A stretch of DNA of 64,000 nucleotides from SVQP01 sp045603085 (GTDB lineage Bacteria; Bacillota; Clostridia; Oscillospirales; CAG-272), in contig JAZULL010000132.1 in assembly GCA_045603085.1 (NCBI GenBank), forward strand, positions 1-64,000, given 5' to 3'. Below are positions 34,278 through 46,500 of the stretch, in pieces. Below the pieces are notes generated by a model that was not told the origin of the DNA, ran no database searches, and worked only from the letters and a program-made list of their open reading frames with translations. Position numbers and translations under genes: made by a program. Position 1 is the first letter of the stretch. Each line of letters opens with the position of its first letter.

Positions 34278-37200
34278 TTACACCTTTTTCTTACGGATGA
34301 CCAACAAATAGACCGCTACACCGCCACCGATCAGTGCTGCCGCAACGATCGCTACGATCCAGACCCACGTGTAGCTTGCGGGAGTGGGATCATTCGGATC
34401 ATCGGGTACCGTATCGGGAGCAGTATCGGGTTCCGTGTCGGCGCCCGTATCGGTAGTATCGGTATCCTTCTCCAATACGTCTTTGCAAGCACATACACCT
34501 TCGACCCAGTCATGCTCTACCGTCAGGATATAGCTTACGCTTGCCTCTAAATACTCGTCGGTCTGTGCCGCCGTGACGGTAATGGTGACCTGCCCTGCCT
34601 TGTGCGCGGTGATCCTGCCTGTCGCAGCATCTACAGACGCGATAGTGGGATCACTGCTGCTGTACGTTACAGCACCCTTTGCACTGACCGGGCGAGCATC
34701 CAGCACCTGCGTGCAGGTTGCCTTGCGTTCTGATAGGTCGATCTCGATGGTCTGCTCCTGCTTTTCGGGAATGTCCGGAGCCTTTGCCTTGACCGTCAGC
34801 ACATAGTACGCGCTGGTCTGCCCATACTCACCGATCGCTTCGACCACAGCGGCGACGGTAGTTGTTCCGGCGCCGATGATGGTGACCTTGCCGTTCTGAT
34901 CAACCGTAGCCACGCTCTCATCCGAGCTGTGGTAAGTGATCCGGCTGCCCTCTACCGCGCCAGAAACAGTCATGGTAAAGTCCTCATCGCCTTCGGTCTT
35001 TTCTACCGAGGTGCTTTCAAAGGCAATGCTCTGCAGCTTCACATCCTCACCTACGCCTACGATCACGCCTGCGTTCAAGGACTCCACACTTGCCGATATC
35101 ATCGCGTGCGCATTCTCATCAATGCCTGTTACAACGCCTCTTTGATCAACGCTTACGTTGCCCGAGATGCTTGTTACAGACCAAATAATGCGGTTTGCCA
35201 TATAACTATCGGGATTGACGGTTATCATCTTTCCCTTACTCATCAATGCCATCGTCAACTGCTTACCCTCATGTTCCTCGGTCAGCTGCGAAATTGGCTG
35301 TCCGTCAAGCAGTATGATCGCACGCAGACCATCCTTTCCAAGAAGCTCGTTGGTCAACGTCAGGCTGATCTCGCGGCTCTCGTTGCCAAGGAAATTGGTT
35401 GCCTTGACAGTGATAGACTGATATGCTGCAGAGATATCCATATCCAGCGTAACCGTGAAGCTGCCGTTGGTGTCTGCGACAACCTTGACAGGCTCGCCTT
35501 CAAGCGTAACGGTGATCTGTGCATTCGGATCAGTGATACCGCTTACACATATCTGCTCGCCAAAGAAGCTGCCGTTGCCCGGAGAGGACAGCATCAGCAC
35601 GGGAGAGGTTGCACGAACCGTAAAGGTATAGATGCAATCAAAGGCATCGCCCTGCGCATCCTCACCGCGAAGCACCAGCTTGTGTCCGCCTTCGCTCAAA
35701 CCTTCCAAGTAAATGGAATCTCCCTCAAATGCGATCCAATCATCCTCGCTTGTATTGAGATCGCCGCCGTCATCCAGCATATACTTGAGATTTTTCAGTG
35801 TTTCATCGCTTGTAATTTGAATAGTCACGTCACTCTTGCCTACGTAGTCCGCACCGTCAACGGTCACCTTGCCTTGTGCTGTCATAGACACGGTGGGTTT
35901 CACAGCCTCAAGCATCACAACGCCGTCACTCAGGATCTCCTCGGAGGGCAGATATACACCCTCTTCAACCTCTTTATAGGTGCGGATGCCTGCCACGTAG
36001 GTTTTTCCTGCCATGAGTCCATAAGTGATGGTTTGTGCTTCGAACATGGGCGCATCCGCGCCCTCTTGGGTGTAAGCATCCACCGTCGAGGTGTACTGAC
36101 CGCCCAAGGTCAGCGTGGTCTGCCCCTTATCCATGAGCACGTCGCTGTACACGGTGGGAGCCAGGCTTCCATCCTCGCCAAGCTCGTATACCGTCACCAG
36201 ATATCCGTCAAAATCGCCTGCAGGAGCGGTAACGGCTACGTCAACGGTGTAATCACCGCCAAGTGCGATCCCGTTCAAGGTGGGCTTTTCGGGCGTGTTG
36301 GGATTTTCGTATGCAAAGTTTTCAAGGGAGACAATGGGATTGGAGGTCATGTCGGCGGTTGAGCCTACCGCTGTGACGGTATAGCTTCCGCTCGGCATAT
36401 TCTCCGGGTACACAAGGGTCACATTCCGGTTTGCCGCGCCCTCGTAGATCACGTATCTGCTGCCATCCTCGGCAATCGCATAGATCACAAGACCGTCAAG
36501 TCCGGAAACGTCACCCACAAGCTCAGCCTCCGTGCCGTTGACGCTGATGCTGTCAAGGCCGGGCAGACGGGGCATGCCGTATACGGTCGCATCAGAGATC
36601 AAAGTGGTCGTAACGGAAATCTCCTTATCAAAGCAATCCGCATCGGTCACAGTAAAGGAGATATACGCAGTTTGGGACTGCTCGTCGTAAGTAATTCTCG
36701 CGTTTGCGTCTGCATTGTCGGGGTGGTCAAGTGCCTTGGAGTCATCCACCCACACTAAGGGGTAGGATTCTCCATCGCACACGACAGCAAAGCCTTCCTT
36801 TGCTTGCTGCATAGAGGATGCATAAATGCTGACGCTGATCAGCGCGTCCTCCTGCCCTGCCAGAGCGCCGTCAAGGGTAAAGGTATGCTGTGTCTGTGCT
36901 TCGTTGGTTGTGATAGCGGTATCACTCAAGCCGTTCTCGCTAGCCGCAAGCGACATGTAAAGCGTTCTGCCTGTGGCTGCATCTGTAGCCACGGCGCTGC
37001 GAAGTCTTGCATAAGGGCTGACGGTCGGCTCGGGAGCGTCGTATTTGCCAAGGCCGAACTCCACGTCACCGCCCCAATAGTAGGTAACGCCTGCGTCAAT
37101 GCCTATGACGTGTATCGCGCCCCAGACGCGCTCCTGATTCACTCCCAGGTCTGCGCTACCCACGTTGGTATTGCCAATGGCGGGAATCCAAGCAGGGATC

Positions 37201-40200
37201 TTGATGCCCGCTGTTACGTAGCCTTCCCAGAAGAAGCCCTCGTCAAGCTCTTGCAGGATCAGAGAGCCGCTTCCGTAGATCACGTCCAGAATGCTGACCT
37301 GTATGCCTGCAGAGAAGCGAATGGTGGGATACCAATACAGCTCGGCATACAGCTCATCGATCACGTTAATGCCCGCTACCCCAAGATCCGAGATCGCCGC
37401 CGAAAATCCTCTTGCGGACAGCGAAAGCTCACCCGTTGCAGTCAGTGTGCCGAACAGCGCGTACTGACCCTTGAACATAATGGTCAGCGGAGGCAGGATG
37501 GACGCGGTGAAAATGGTTTCGTAGATCTTATCCACGCCGCCACCCAGTCCGCGTATCCAAAAGATACCCATGCCGTCCACGTTGATGCCGGGGGTTACGC
37601 CACCCATAAAGAAGTAAAGCTTATCCGGAACGGGGATGCCGTTGTGGGAGCGAAGTCCAAACTCGCCCTCCATTTCGAAAATGATGAAGTCTGCCGCGCC
37701 CTTGACGTTCATCGCCCATTCCTCGCCCATGACCTTCATGTTCAGATGGCCTTCAAGCGAGGGCATGCCCTGGGTGTAGGCGGGAATGCCGATATCGACC
37801 GATGCATTAAAGCCGATAAAGCCGCCGCCAAAGAGAATGTCGTGCAGAGCGATCGAAAGCGCACCGTTTTTGTTGGCCTTCATCTTTTGGATATCCGCGC
37901 GGTTGCGCTCATTGACGTCACGGATCTCCTTGGCTACGTAGGGTCTGCCTGCCAGGCGGTTCTGCTCCTGATGGTAATCCCACTTAGCCTCCACACCCTT
38001 GTCGTAAGCAAAAGTGCTGGGAACCAGGAAATCGGGGCTGACCTCTGCCGAGAAGGCGATAACAAACTTGGACGCTCCCTCATTCTTTTCGCTCTCGTAG
38101 AACATTCTGCCAAACTCCGCATAGCGGAATTCCATGACCATGCCTGCCAGAGTCTGTGCGCCCGAAGCCGCTCCGGGCCAGCAAAGCATGATTGTATCCA
38201 TATTTGCTTCACTGGTTTCCACCTTATCGTTAACATGCTTACCGATCTGATTGTACTTGGCGAGTATGGTGTCGTTTCCAATCGCAGTCAGGGCGCAAAC
38301 ACCGTCCCAGACCTTGCTTCTGGCACCCGTGGTATAGACCTCGCCGTCAATATCCACAAGGATCTCCTGATCTGCCGTGCCGATCTGCTCGATGCTGATC
38401 TCAAGCGTGCCGTTATCAACGTCCAGGCAGTTGCTGATATTGATCGAGTCGCCCCCTTGGATCGCAGTTGCCTTGGCAGCGATCACGGTTTTGTTGTCTG
38501 CTGCCATGGTAATGCTGAAGTCACCTCTGAATTCCATCAGGACGCTGTCCATCTTGTCCCCTGCCGAAAATTCCAGCGCATAGTCCTCTTCGCTCTCATA
38601 AGCGTACAGGATATATTTGTTGTCAGAATCGCTTTCCGAATCGTAATAGGGGTTTTGTTCGATGGTGACGATGCCGTAAACGGTATTCTTGAAGCTTGCG
38701 TTGTTGCTGACCGAGAAACGAAGCGCATCGCTTGTCGTGTCAAGCTTTGTTGCATCCTTCCAGTCAAATACGACCTGTCTTGTTCCCGTGTCAAGATACT
38801 CGGAGATAACGATCTCTGCAGTATTATTCTCAGTATCGATGAAAACTCTCTCGGGAGGGATCTTGACGTCGGGTCTGCCGTCAGTCGAGCGCAGAAGTAC
38901 GTCATACGTGCTCTTGTCGCGCAGATAAGAGAAGTTTGCACCCGAAAGATACAGACTGCGCGTGCCCGTGTAATAGATGACGTTGGGCGTAATGCTGTTA
39001 AAGGAGAGAGAGGTGCCCGAGCCGCCCGGGCAAAGCACGTAGGAATCGCGCTCACCGATCACCTTTTCCTGCAGCAGATGGAGGTTGGTGCCATCGATAT
39101 CAAAAATGCGGACACCGATCTTGCGGTATTCGGTATTGGTGTGAGGCGTTGCGGCAAAATTGACCGTGACCATTCTCTCTTCGCCCGGAATCAGATCGAT
39201 GACACGAACGTAATAGGGGTCCGCCGCTGTTGCGGTTGAATTCTGAACACCCGTGAGATCATAGGAAACCAATCCTTCCTCGGGATACAGCGCGATGGCA
39301 ATATCTTCAAGCGTCTCGGAGGAGATATTGGTAATTCTGAGATGCATGGCAAACGTGCCGGGCGCACCTGCGTTCTGAATGCGTACGTAGCCATCAGCGT
39401 CCGCATTGAGTTCAAGCGCCGCGGGCATCTCGAAATTGATCGCTACCTTTTCCTCTTCGCTGATATTGACATTGGAGTAGATACCGTAATACGTACCGAT
39501 CGCAGTTCCCTTTCCGCCTTCGGGCGCTGTTCCCATATCGAAATACAGCGCATAAGCACTGTCGGCGGTCAGATACTCGTTCTGGCTGTTGGTAAAATAG
39601 ACGTCCCCGGGAGTGAAATCGAAAACAGTGGATGCCAGATTGTTCCAATGTCCGAACGCGACGCGTGTGGGCTGACAAGGCTGGTCGTTGACCGTTGCGT
39701 TGACGGTATATGCCGTCACAGAGGGCGAATATTCGTTGTCCCAAGCATAAAACGAGCTTGCGTAGGCAGAGCCCTCAAGCAGCTGCTCGCTCTCCACCGT
39801 GAGGTATTCTCCGTCAGGCTGGGTCAGCTCGTACAGGGCGTAATCCTGATAGCCAAGCGCCGTGTCCATCATGACTCTGGCCTGGATCTGAGCGTCCTCT
39901 TTCGCGTTCTCAACCTCGTAGGTGATAAACACCATGCCGTGCTGATTTGCTGTCGTATCGAGCAGGGTCAGCGTTTGAATAAAGGTCAGTCCGTCCACGC
40001 TCCACTTGGCAACGATGCTGTTGTTTACCTTTTCTATTTCCACGTCGGAGGAAGCAAGACCCAAAAATCCGTAATTTCTACCGAAGATATAGTCCTTGCT
40101 CTCACCGTTGCGCGTGACGCGGAACGAGGTATAGGAGGTGTCAAAATCATCGTCGGGATAGAGCAAAAATTTATTGTCGTCCGACTTTTTGAGTTGGTCT

Positions 40201-40382
40201 CCTTCAACCGTATCGATCAGAAAGCCGCCGTTCTTAGCAGAGACCTTGACCGACAGATAGCCGTCGCTCAAAGCAAGATAATCAGGTTGGTCATCATCGG
40301 CAGCAAAGATGCTCAAGGGCAAAGCCCCCAGCAGCATTGCTACTGTCATAACGACGGCAAGCAAACGGGTAATGTTTTTCAT
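34278..40382 (-). CDS. Giant exported membrane-anchored surface protein (2034 aa)
   Basis: Starts with a signal peptide (MKNITRLLAVVMTVAMLLGA, then LPLSIFAADDD) and ends with a membrane anchor (YTWVWIVAIVAAALIGGGVA, then VYLLVIRKKKV) after an acidic D/T/P spacer. No LPxTG is present, so it is held by a helix, not by sortase. Between them lie Ig-like beta domains. Two C-terminal Big_2-like modules show the usual SSDESVATVDQNGKVTIIGA and SSDPTIASVDAATGRITAHK patterns. The N-terminal 500 residues resemble a surface-binding region rather than an enzyme. It is probably an adhesin or matrix protein. RBS AAAGGA is 12 bases from the ATG. Confidence 0.8.
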   Translation of the reverse strand: MKNITRLLAVVMTVAMLLGALPLSIFAADDDQPDYLALSDGYLSVKVSAKNGGFLIDTVEGDQLKKSDDNKFLLYPDDDFDTSYTSFRVTRNGESKDYIFGRNYGFLGLASSDVEIEKVNNSIVAKWSVDGLTFIQTLTLLDTTANQHGMVFITYEVENAKEDAQIQARVMMDTALGYQDYALYELTQPDGEYLTVESEQLLEGSAYASSFYAWDNEYSPSVTAYTVNATVNDQPCQPTRVAFGHWNNLASTVFDFTPGDVYFTNSQNEYLTADSAYALYFDMGTAPEGGKGTAIGTYYGIYSNVNISEEEKVAINFEMPAALELNADADGYVRIQNAGAPGTFAMHLRITNISSETLEDIAIALYPEEGLVSYDLTGVQNSTATAADPYYVRVIDLIPGEERMVTVNFAATPHTNTEYRKIGVRIFDIDGTNLHLLQEKVIGERDSYVLCPGGSGTSLSFNSITPNVIYYTGTRSLYLSGANFSYLRDKSTYDVLLRSTDGRPDVKIPPERVFIDTENNTAEIVISEYLDTGTRQVVFDWKDATKLDTTSDALRFSVSNNASFKNTVYGIVTIEQNPYYDSESDSDNKYILYAYESEEDYALEFSAGDKMDSVLMEFRGDFSITMAADNKTVIAAKATAIQGGDSINISNCLDVDNGTLEISIEQIGTADQEILVDIDGEVYTTGARSKVWDGVCALTAIGNDTILAKYNQIGKHVNDKVETSEANMDTIMLCWPGAASGAQTLAGMVMEFRYAEFGRMFYESEKNEGASKFVIAFSAEVSPDFLVPSTFAYDKGVEAKWDYHQEQNRLAGRPYVAKEIRDVNERNRADIQKMKANKNGALSIALHDILFGGGFIGFNASVDIGIPAYTQGMPSLEGHLNMKVMGEEWAMNVKGAADFIIFEMEGEFGLRSHNGIPVPDKLYFFMGGVTPGINVDGMGIFWIRGLGGGVDKIYETIFTASILPPLTIMFKGQYALFGTLTATGELSLSARGFSAAISDLGVAGINVIDELYAELYWYPTIRFSAGIQVSILDVIYGSGSLILQELDEGFFWEGYVTAGIKIPAWIPAIGNTNVGSADLGVNQERVWGAIHVIGIDAGVTYYWGGDVEFGLGKYDAPEPTVSPYARLRSAVATDAATGRTLYMSLAASENGLSDTAITTNEAQTQHTFTLDGALAGQEDALISVSIYASSMQQAKEGFAVVCDGESYPLVWVDDSKALDHPDNADANARITYDEQSQTAYISFTVTDADCFDKEISVTTTLISDATVYGMPRLPGLDSISVNGTEAELVGDVSGLDGLVIYAIAEDGSRYVIYEGAANRNVTLVYPENMPSGSYTVTAVGSTADMTSNPIVSLENFAYENPNTPEKPTLNGIALGGDYTVDVAVTAPAGDFDGYLVTVYELGEDGSLAPTVYSDVLMDKGQTTLTLGGQYTSTVDAYTQEGADAPMFEAQTITYGLMAGKTYVAGIRTYKEVEEGVYLPSEEILSDGVVMLEAVKPTVSMTAQGKVTVDGADYVGKSDVTIQITSDETLKNLKYMLDDGGDLNTSEDDWIAFEGDSIYLEGLSEGGHKLVLRGEDAQGDAFDCIYTFTVRATSPVLMLSSPGNGSFFGEQICVSGITDPNAQITVTLEGEPVKVVADTNGSFTVTLDMDISAAYQSITVKATNFLGNESREISLTLTNELLGKDGLRAIILLDGQPISQLTEEHEGKQLTMALMSKGKMITVNPDSYMANRIIWSVTSISGNVSVDQRGVVTGIDENAHAMISASVESLNAGVIVGVGEDVKLQSIAFESTSVEKTEGDEDFTMTVSGAVEGSRITYHSSDESVATVDQNGKVTIIGAGTTTVAAVVEAIGEYGQTSAYYVLTVKAKAPDIPEKQEQTIEIDLSERKATCTQVLDARPVSAKGAVTYSSSDPTIASVDAATGRITAHKAGQVTITVTAAQTDEYLEASVSYILTVEHDWVEGVCACKDVLEKDTDTTDTGADTEPDTAPDTVPDDPNDPTPASYTWVWIVAIVAAALIGGGVAVYLLVIRKKKV

Positions 40383-40512
40383 ATTGAATAACCATTCCTT
40401 TCAAAAAGTTTAGGCGAATATCATGCGGTTTTGCAAACGATTTGCTTTGATTGAAAACTTGATTGCCAAAACCGCTGACGTGAAATACCTTCACGTAATT
40501 CTCCTTTTCCCG

Positions 40513-40546
40513 CACCCTGCACCGAGGCTCTCCCCGGTGCAGGGTG
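40513..40546 (-). other. GC-rich hairpin between the two giant surface-protein genes
   Basis: An 11-bp perfect stem (40513-40523 with 40536-40546) with a 12-base loop, but no T tract on the minus strand. It lies 20 bases after the stop of the 2537-aa gene. It may be a weak terminator or an mRNA-stabilising structure; read-through into the next gene is plausible. Confidence 0.5.
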
Positions 40547-40566
40547 TTGCAAGGGGTGCAGGATGA

Positions 40567-43500
40567 TTATTTTATATAGATGGTAATGCGGTATTGGTCG
40601 TGGCTTTGGGTGGTGATGAGGATGGTGTAGTATCCGCTCTGTCCCGCAAAGGGCAAAAGGATCTCGTCATCCACCAATTCAAGCTCGGTGGCGTGTGTCT
40701 TCATCTGCGCTGCGGTTCTGATGCCGCTCAACCACGTAAGCTCGTAGGGTTCTCCTTGCATATCCACTCTCAGATTGAGCGCGTCTTGGCTTTCTGCAAG
40801 GTAAATGCTCTCGCGCTCAACAACATTGCCATCAATGGCAACGCCGGGCAGGACGGTTTGGTAAACCTGCAGCATACCCGTTATCTCGGATTTGTTGCCT
40901 GCTGCATCCGTTGCAGTATAGGTCACGGGATAAGCTCCCGCTTCGGTGGGTATTTCATACGCCACATGAACCTGTACGTTACCGTCTCTGTCATCGACTG
41001 CCGCGCAGTTGGCGAGAATGCGCGCTTCCAGATCCGAAAGATCCAGCATGGATGCGTAAACCGTGTACATTACAAGCTGCATTTTGGGGGCAACCTGATC
41101 GGGATAATCAATACTTGTAAACACTGCACCGCTGACGTTGCCGTAAGCATCTCTTGCATAGATCGAGCCGCCGCTCTTGTCGCCAACCGCCAATCCAAGC
41201 CACTCATGCGCATCAACAGCGTAGCTTTCACCGTTGAAGCTGACGGTAGCCGCTCTGTCAACGCTGACGTAGAAGATGTCGCCGATAGCAACCTCTCCCA
41301 GCGCATCGGGTGTGGCAACTGCCTCGCTGCCGTCGGCATTTTTGCTGAAACTGAACGTGGGCGCGGTATCTACGATGCCCGTGATATTTACCGTGACCGT
41401 TGCAGCGTTGCCTGCAGCGTCAACAAATACGTATTCGTAAGCACCGTTTTGGTCAAACGTACGGGTAAATGCGGTGCTGACACTGCTGCTTTCTCTGAAG
41501 CTGACCTTCTCATCCGAGGTCAAGCTGACGGTGGCTTTTCTTCCGTCTGTGCTGTAAACGGGATCACTGACCGTGATCTCGGGCGCATCCCTGTCAATAT
41601 TGGTCACCGCGCCAAGCGTGATCACTTCGCTCCACTTTCCGTTTATACCACGGAAAAGCAGCTCCAGGTCACGGTAATTGTCGCTGTAACGCACCGTGAC
41701 CGTGTTGCCTACCGCCTTGACCGTGACGCTGTCGGGAAGCTCCGCGGCACCAAGGGTGGTCTGCACCAGATCAATGGGCTTGCTGAAGGTCAGCGTCACC
41801 GTCACCTCACCTCTGGTGGAAGTGCCCGCCTGTACCGACCACCGTCGGCTCAGCAGAATGGGTGCGTCGTTATCAACCTCGATGATCTCGATCTTCAATT
41901 GCTCGTCAACCGGCTCGCCCTGATACAGGTAAGAGTAGCTGATGGTGTAAATGCCGTTTTTGGTAAAGATCGCCTCGGTGGCAGGCACACCGTCCACCGC
42001 CGTGATGCGCAGGTCGGTGCCATCCGCAGGGACGGTCAGATCGACTCTGATCGCATGATCGTCGCCTACCGTAGCAGGCATCTTGGTATAGGTAGGTACG
42101 GGTGCGTTACCGACGTTGTAAAGGTTCATTCTAAAGGCTGTCACGTTCCCCATTTCATCTATGACGAAGATGGTAAACTGCGCAGGTCCCGTCACCTCAA
42201 GCGTATTTCCGAGAAGCGACACGTTTTCAACCACGTCGCTGCTTGCCGTGTAATAGCTTTCGGGGGCTGACGCGTATAAGCCGTTTTTGATGATGATACG
42301 CGTCTTGTTGAGGTCCTGCACCTCGATATTGAATCGGTATCTGCTTGCCCAGCCCAGTGCCTCGGCAAATTCCGCAGCGTCGGTATAGGCGGCATAGCCC
42401 TCGTAGGGCAAGAGCGAGGGATTGAGCAGGTCGATGTAATTCTCATCTCCGCTCTGCATTCTCTGTTCAAGATCCTCGTAAACCAGATAGCTTTCTCTGG
42501 GAACTGCCTCTTGATTTCTCATGGCGTACGGAACGATCTGTACGCTGGGAGCTCTTGTATCGATCTCGATCATGGGAGGAGGCGGAAGCTCTTTCAGCTC
42601 GACCTCCAGCGCGATGGTAAATGCACCGAGATCGCAGTATCCGTCCTCCCCCGAAAGCGCATCGATACGCAAAGTCGGGAAGGTATACTCCGTTACACCG
42701 CTTCCGTATACGAAGGTGTACGTGGGAGCCTTGCCGGTCATGGGGTCGATGATATCCCAGTTGCCGTTTTTGTCGTAAACGTAAGCGATCACGTCGCCGT
42801 ACACGTAATCCTCGGGGTTCTCCCCGTAGTCCCAGCGAACTGCCAGGTCAGCAGGATGGATATTGTCGATCTCAAGATAGTAGCCCATATAAGCATCGCT
42901 TACGTCGGGCGTGAGATCCCAGTAAATCTCCACGCTGGTCGACGCCTTGAAGATCACCGTGACCGTGCTCGTACCACTTCCCTCGATGATCACGTCATCT
43001 CCGCCACCGCTGACCCACACGGAGTCGTAAGCTGCACCGTCGGGGACTGTGACCGTAACCGTTACGGGCTGTGTCGTCTTCTCGGTGTTATCGATCTGCA
43101 CGATGGGAGACTGGAACTTTGCAAAGTGGGTGGTGGTCACCGTTACGGTCTGGGTCAGACCAAAGCGGTCGGTCACCGTGATTTGGTGATCTCCGTCCTG
43201 GAAGATGTTAAGCTTATGGTTGAAGTTGGCAGAAGTACCGCCCTGTACGTAGACCGAGGTGTTCCAGTTCAGACGCAATCCGTCGTAGTCATCCAGCCAA
43301 TACGGCTCGGGAACGGGATCCTCGTAAGTTCTGTCGGGATGTGTAACCTCAAGAACGTTGGAGCGAAGCTCTCTGCCCGTGTTTGCATCATACAGCACCA
43401 GCTGTGCCCAGACCGACTCGACGCGGTCACCAATCTGATGATTGATTCCGTCCGCCAAGGGATTTATCATCTCGATCTCTACCTGATTCCCACCGCTCGT

Positions 43501-46500
43501 GCTGATCATTCCCATAGAATAACCAACCGCGTTGGTTCCCGAATAGTAGCCTTCGAGATAGAAGCGCTCGATCTCGTTACCGTAAGCGTCGGTAAAGATC
43601 ACGTAGCTGACGCTCCGGTCAACGTACACGCCGTTAGAAATCGAAGCATACATATCAAGGGTACCGTTGCCAATGTTGTAGCAGGGGCCGATTTGGAATT
43701 CACCCTTGAATTCCACTTGCTTGTCGGTAAGACGGTACTTGGGCTGATACCCCTCTACTACAGGCTGCGCATACGCATCCTCGGTGGGAGCGAATTGCGG
43801 GAACACCAGCACGCAGGCACCGCTGTCGGTGATGATCATAAAGGCTCCGTTTGCTGCCTCCATGTTATTTCCCATTTTATAGGTGACACATTCGTCAGTA
43901 CCGCCATCCGCGCTCGTCATATAGGTGCGGGAGTCATCACCCTTGAGTCTGATGATCGCATCCGGCTCAACCGAATAAAGATTGTAATAATACACCGACG
44001 ACTGATAATAGAGTCTGTGTCTGGTATCGGAAACCTGATTGCCGTTTGCATCGTAACAGTACCCGTAGCTGGCGTTATACATCACGAAATCTCTGTACGT
44101 CCACTGTGGGTAATATCCGCTGTTGAGATCGTTCAACGTATTGCTTCGCGTATATTTGTACTCTTGATATTGTTCGACAAGGCTACCGTCATCCCCCTCG
44201 GTGTAGGTCAAAAGCCCCATGGCATCCTTGGTCAGATAATAAGTACCCACGATACCTGCCGACGTAAACACATTCTGAAGACTGATATCTGCACCGGCTA
44301 TATTGATGGGCTCTCCTTCGGCAGAAAGGTTGAGCTTTTCCTCCAAAACGTCGGTATCAAGCCCTGCGGAAGGGGTTTCGGTGTTGGCGTAAACCGTGAA
44401 CTGCTCCACGGGGCTCTCAAGGCCGTTTTCCATGACGACCTGATAGCAGATGACGTTGTTTCCGTCGGTAAGACCGATCAGCCGGGCCATGGTGTAAATA
44501 CCATCGGCGTTCTTATTCAGCGTACTCTTTCCGATGCCCGTGATCTCATCGTAGGTCCAGGTGTCGTGATCGATCGCGTTTTCACTGTGGAAGGTGAACA
44601 CGTAGCCGTCTGTGGTAACCAGCCCCTGCTCGCGGCTTTGGTGGATCGCGGGATTCCAGACGTATATCGCCGCAATCTTACCCACCGTAAATCCCTGTAA
44701 AGTCTGCTCGGCGGATTCTGCCGTGACAGAAAAGCCGAAGTTTAATACGCCGCCCACCTCGTTGGTGTAGGTGCCCGTACGAATTGTTTCGCTCTGCCCC
44801 GCCATGCTGACGGTCATGTGTTCGATATATCCGTCGGTGGCTGTGTTGCGAATGACAAAGGTTGAGGTGTCATACAGGTTAAGCGCTGAATTGACCGACT
44901 GTCCTTCAGCCAGATAGGGCTTTCCGTTCTCGTCAAATCGGATCAGCGACGGCATACTGCTGTGGCTGGAGATCGGAATATTGGGTGTGATATAGGTTTC
45001 GGTGACACCCGCCCGAACTACGGTATTATCAAGTACAAGCCGTTCGGCTGCCGTGACGGTCATGACCTGACCGTCCTTCATTGCCACCGTGACCTGCACC
45101 GTATATACTCCGGTTGACAGCTCGACCCGCGGTATGGTCAGGCGTTGCAGCACCGCCATGCTCCAAGGGATAGTAATAACAGGCTGTCCAAGGCTGCCAT
45201 CCGCGTTGACCTTTACGATGCTGACAAAGGTATCGTTCTCATCCACGTCACGCACGCCAAGCTCGGGCCAATACGTATTCTGCAAGGTCAGGTCGAAGCT
45301 GACTCCGGCAAGCGTCTGATAGAACATTTTGTTCCCCTCAAAGCTCTCTCCCTGCGCATCGGCAAAATTGAAAAATTCCACCTCGAATACGTTCTGTATA
45401 TCACAGCTGACAAGGAAAACGATCTCGTCCTCTGCCTGAATGTAAGAGCCGTCTGTCACCTGTGCGCTCAGCAAGCCGTTTTGCGGAATCAGAACATTGT
45501 CTGCAACGGTTGCATTGTCGTCATACGCAAGGTCAAACGTCACGCGTACGTCACCGTACCAACCAGCAAGCAGGTCGTCAAACGACTGCATGGTGAGTGT
45601 GCTGACACTTGTAAAGGTAGCGTTGTCATTCTCGTCCGTTCCCATCACGACTCTGTATACGTCGCGGCTCGAAATGCCCGACTGTGTCAGGGGGAAGACG
45701 TCGATGCTCTGCGCTGCTTCAAGATCTGCGGAGCTGAGAATGAAAACGTAGGTGTAGGAATACGCATCGTCCTTCCCCTCGGGAGATACGAAGCTGACAA
45801 ACGCGCGCAAGTATCCGTCCTTGTCTGCCGACAAGCCCTGCGCTACCGAAAGATTGAGCGAAGGTTCTTTTGTGGGGACGGCGGGATCTCCCTTGAGATT
45901 TGCCGAGTAATTGGGCTTATCCAGCAGAACTTGGACGGTTTTCGAAGCCATCTCGCTCTTGTTTCCGCTCTTATCCACCGCGTACACCCAAAGCGTAAGC
46001 GTGGTATCGGTTTCGCTGTCAAATGCGGGATATCCTTCCTCGGGCAGCAACCATGCAAAGCCCTCTGCCTGCTTGCCTGCGCTCATCCAGCCTGCGCTAT
46101 AATCGGCAGGCTTGGTCTCTCTCCACTGATAATAGGTGGTAATGCCATCGTCCCCGCTGAAGTCGGATGCCGACCATTGTGCCGTTACGTACGCGCCCGT
46201 GTTGGTGTAGTGTACCGATGCCGAAAGGTCACTGACCTTCGGAGGCGTCTCGTCATAAGTGTAGCCCGGCTCGACTCTCGAAGCATCCGTCGTATTTCTG
46301 TTTCCTGCCCAGTCGGGAAGGCTGTATTCCACCTTAAGCTCATCTACGGTAATAGAGCTTGCTTCTCCAACGAGCTTGATGTGGATATATCTCGTGCCGC
46401 TGTAGAGCGGAATGGTCTGCCATGAAACCTCATTCGCCCTGAATGCGCCCGAATAAGTATAGGCGCTGTCATCCGGAATGGTCATGGTGTCGGTGATTGC

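Noticed and set aside
36804..39239. Plus-strand open frame of 811 codons
   Set aside because: It lies wholly opposite the giant surface protein gene, lacks a ribosome site and has no recognisable domain.
34278..40382. Sortase-anchored LPxTG protein
   Set aside because: The C terminus has a transmembrane helix and a basic tail but no LPxTG or related motif before it.
40294..40515. Short minus-strand frame, also possible from GTG at about 40490 after GGAG
   Set aside because: It overlaps the start of the 2034-aa gene in another frame and its sequence resembles no protein.
42511..44700. Plus-strand open frame of 729 codons
   Set aside because: Antisense shadow of the 2537-aa gene, with no start signal.
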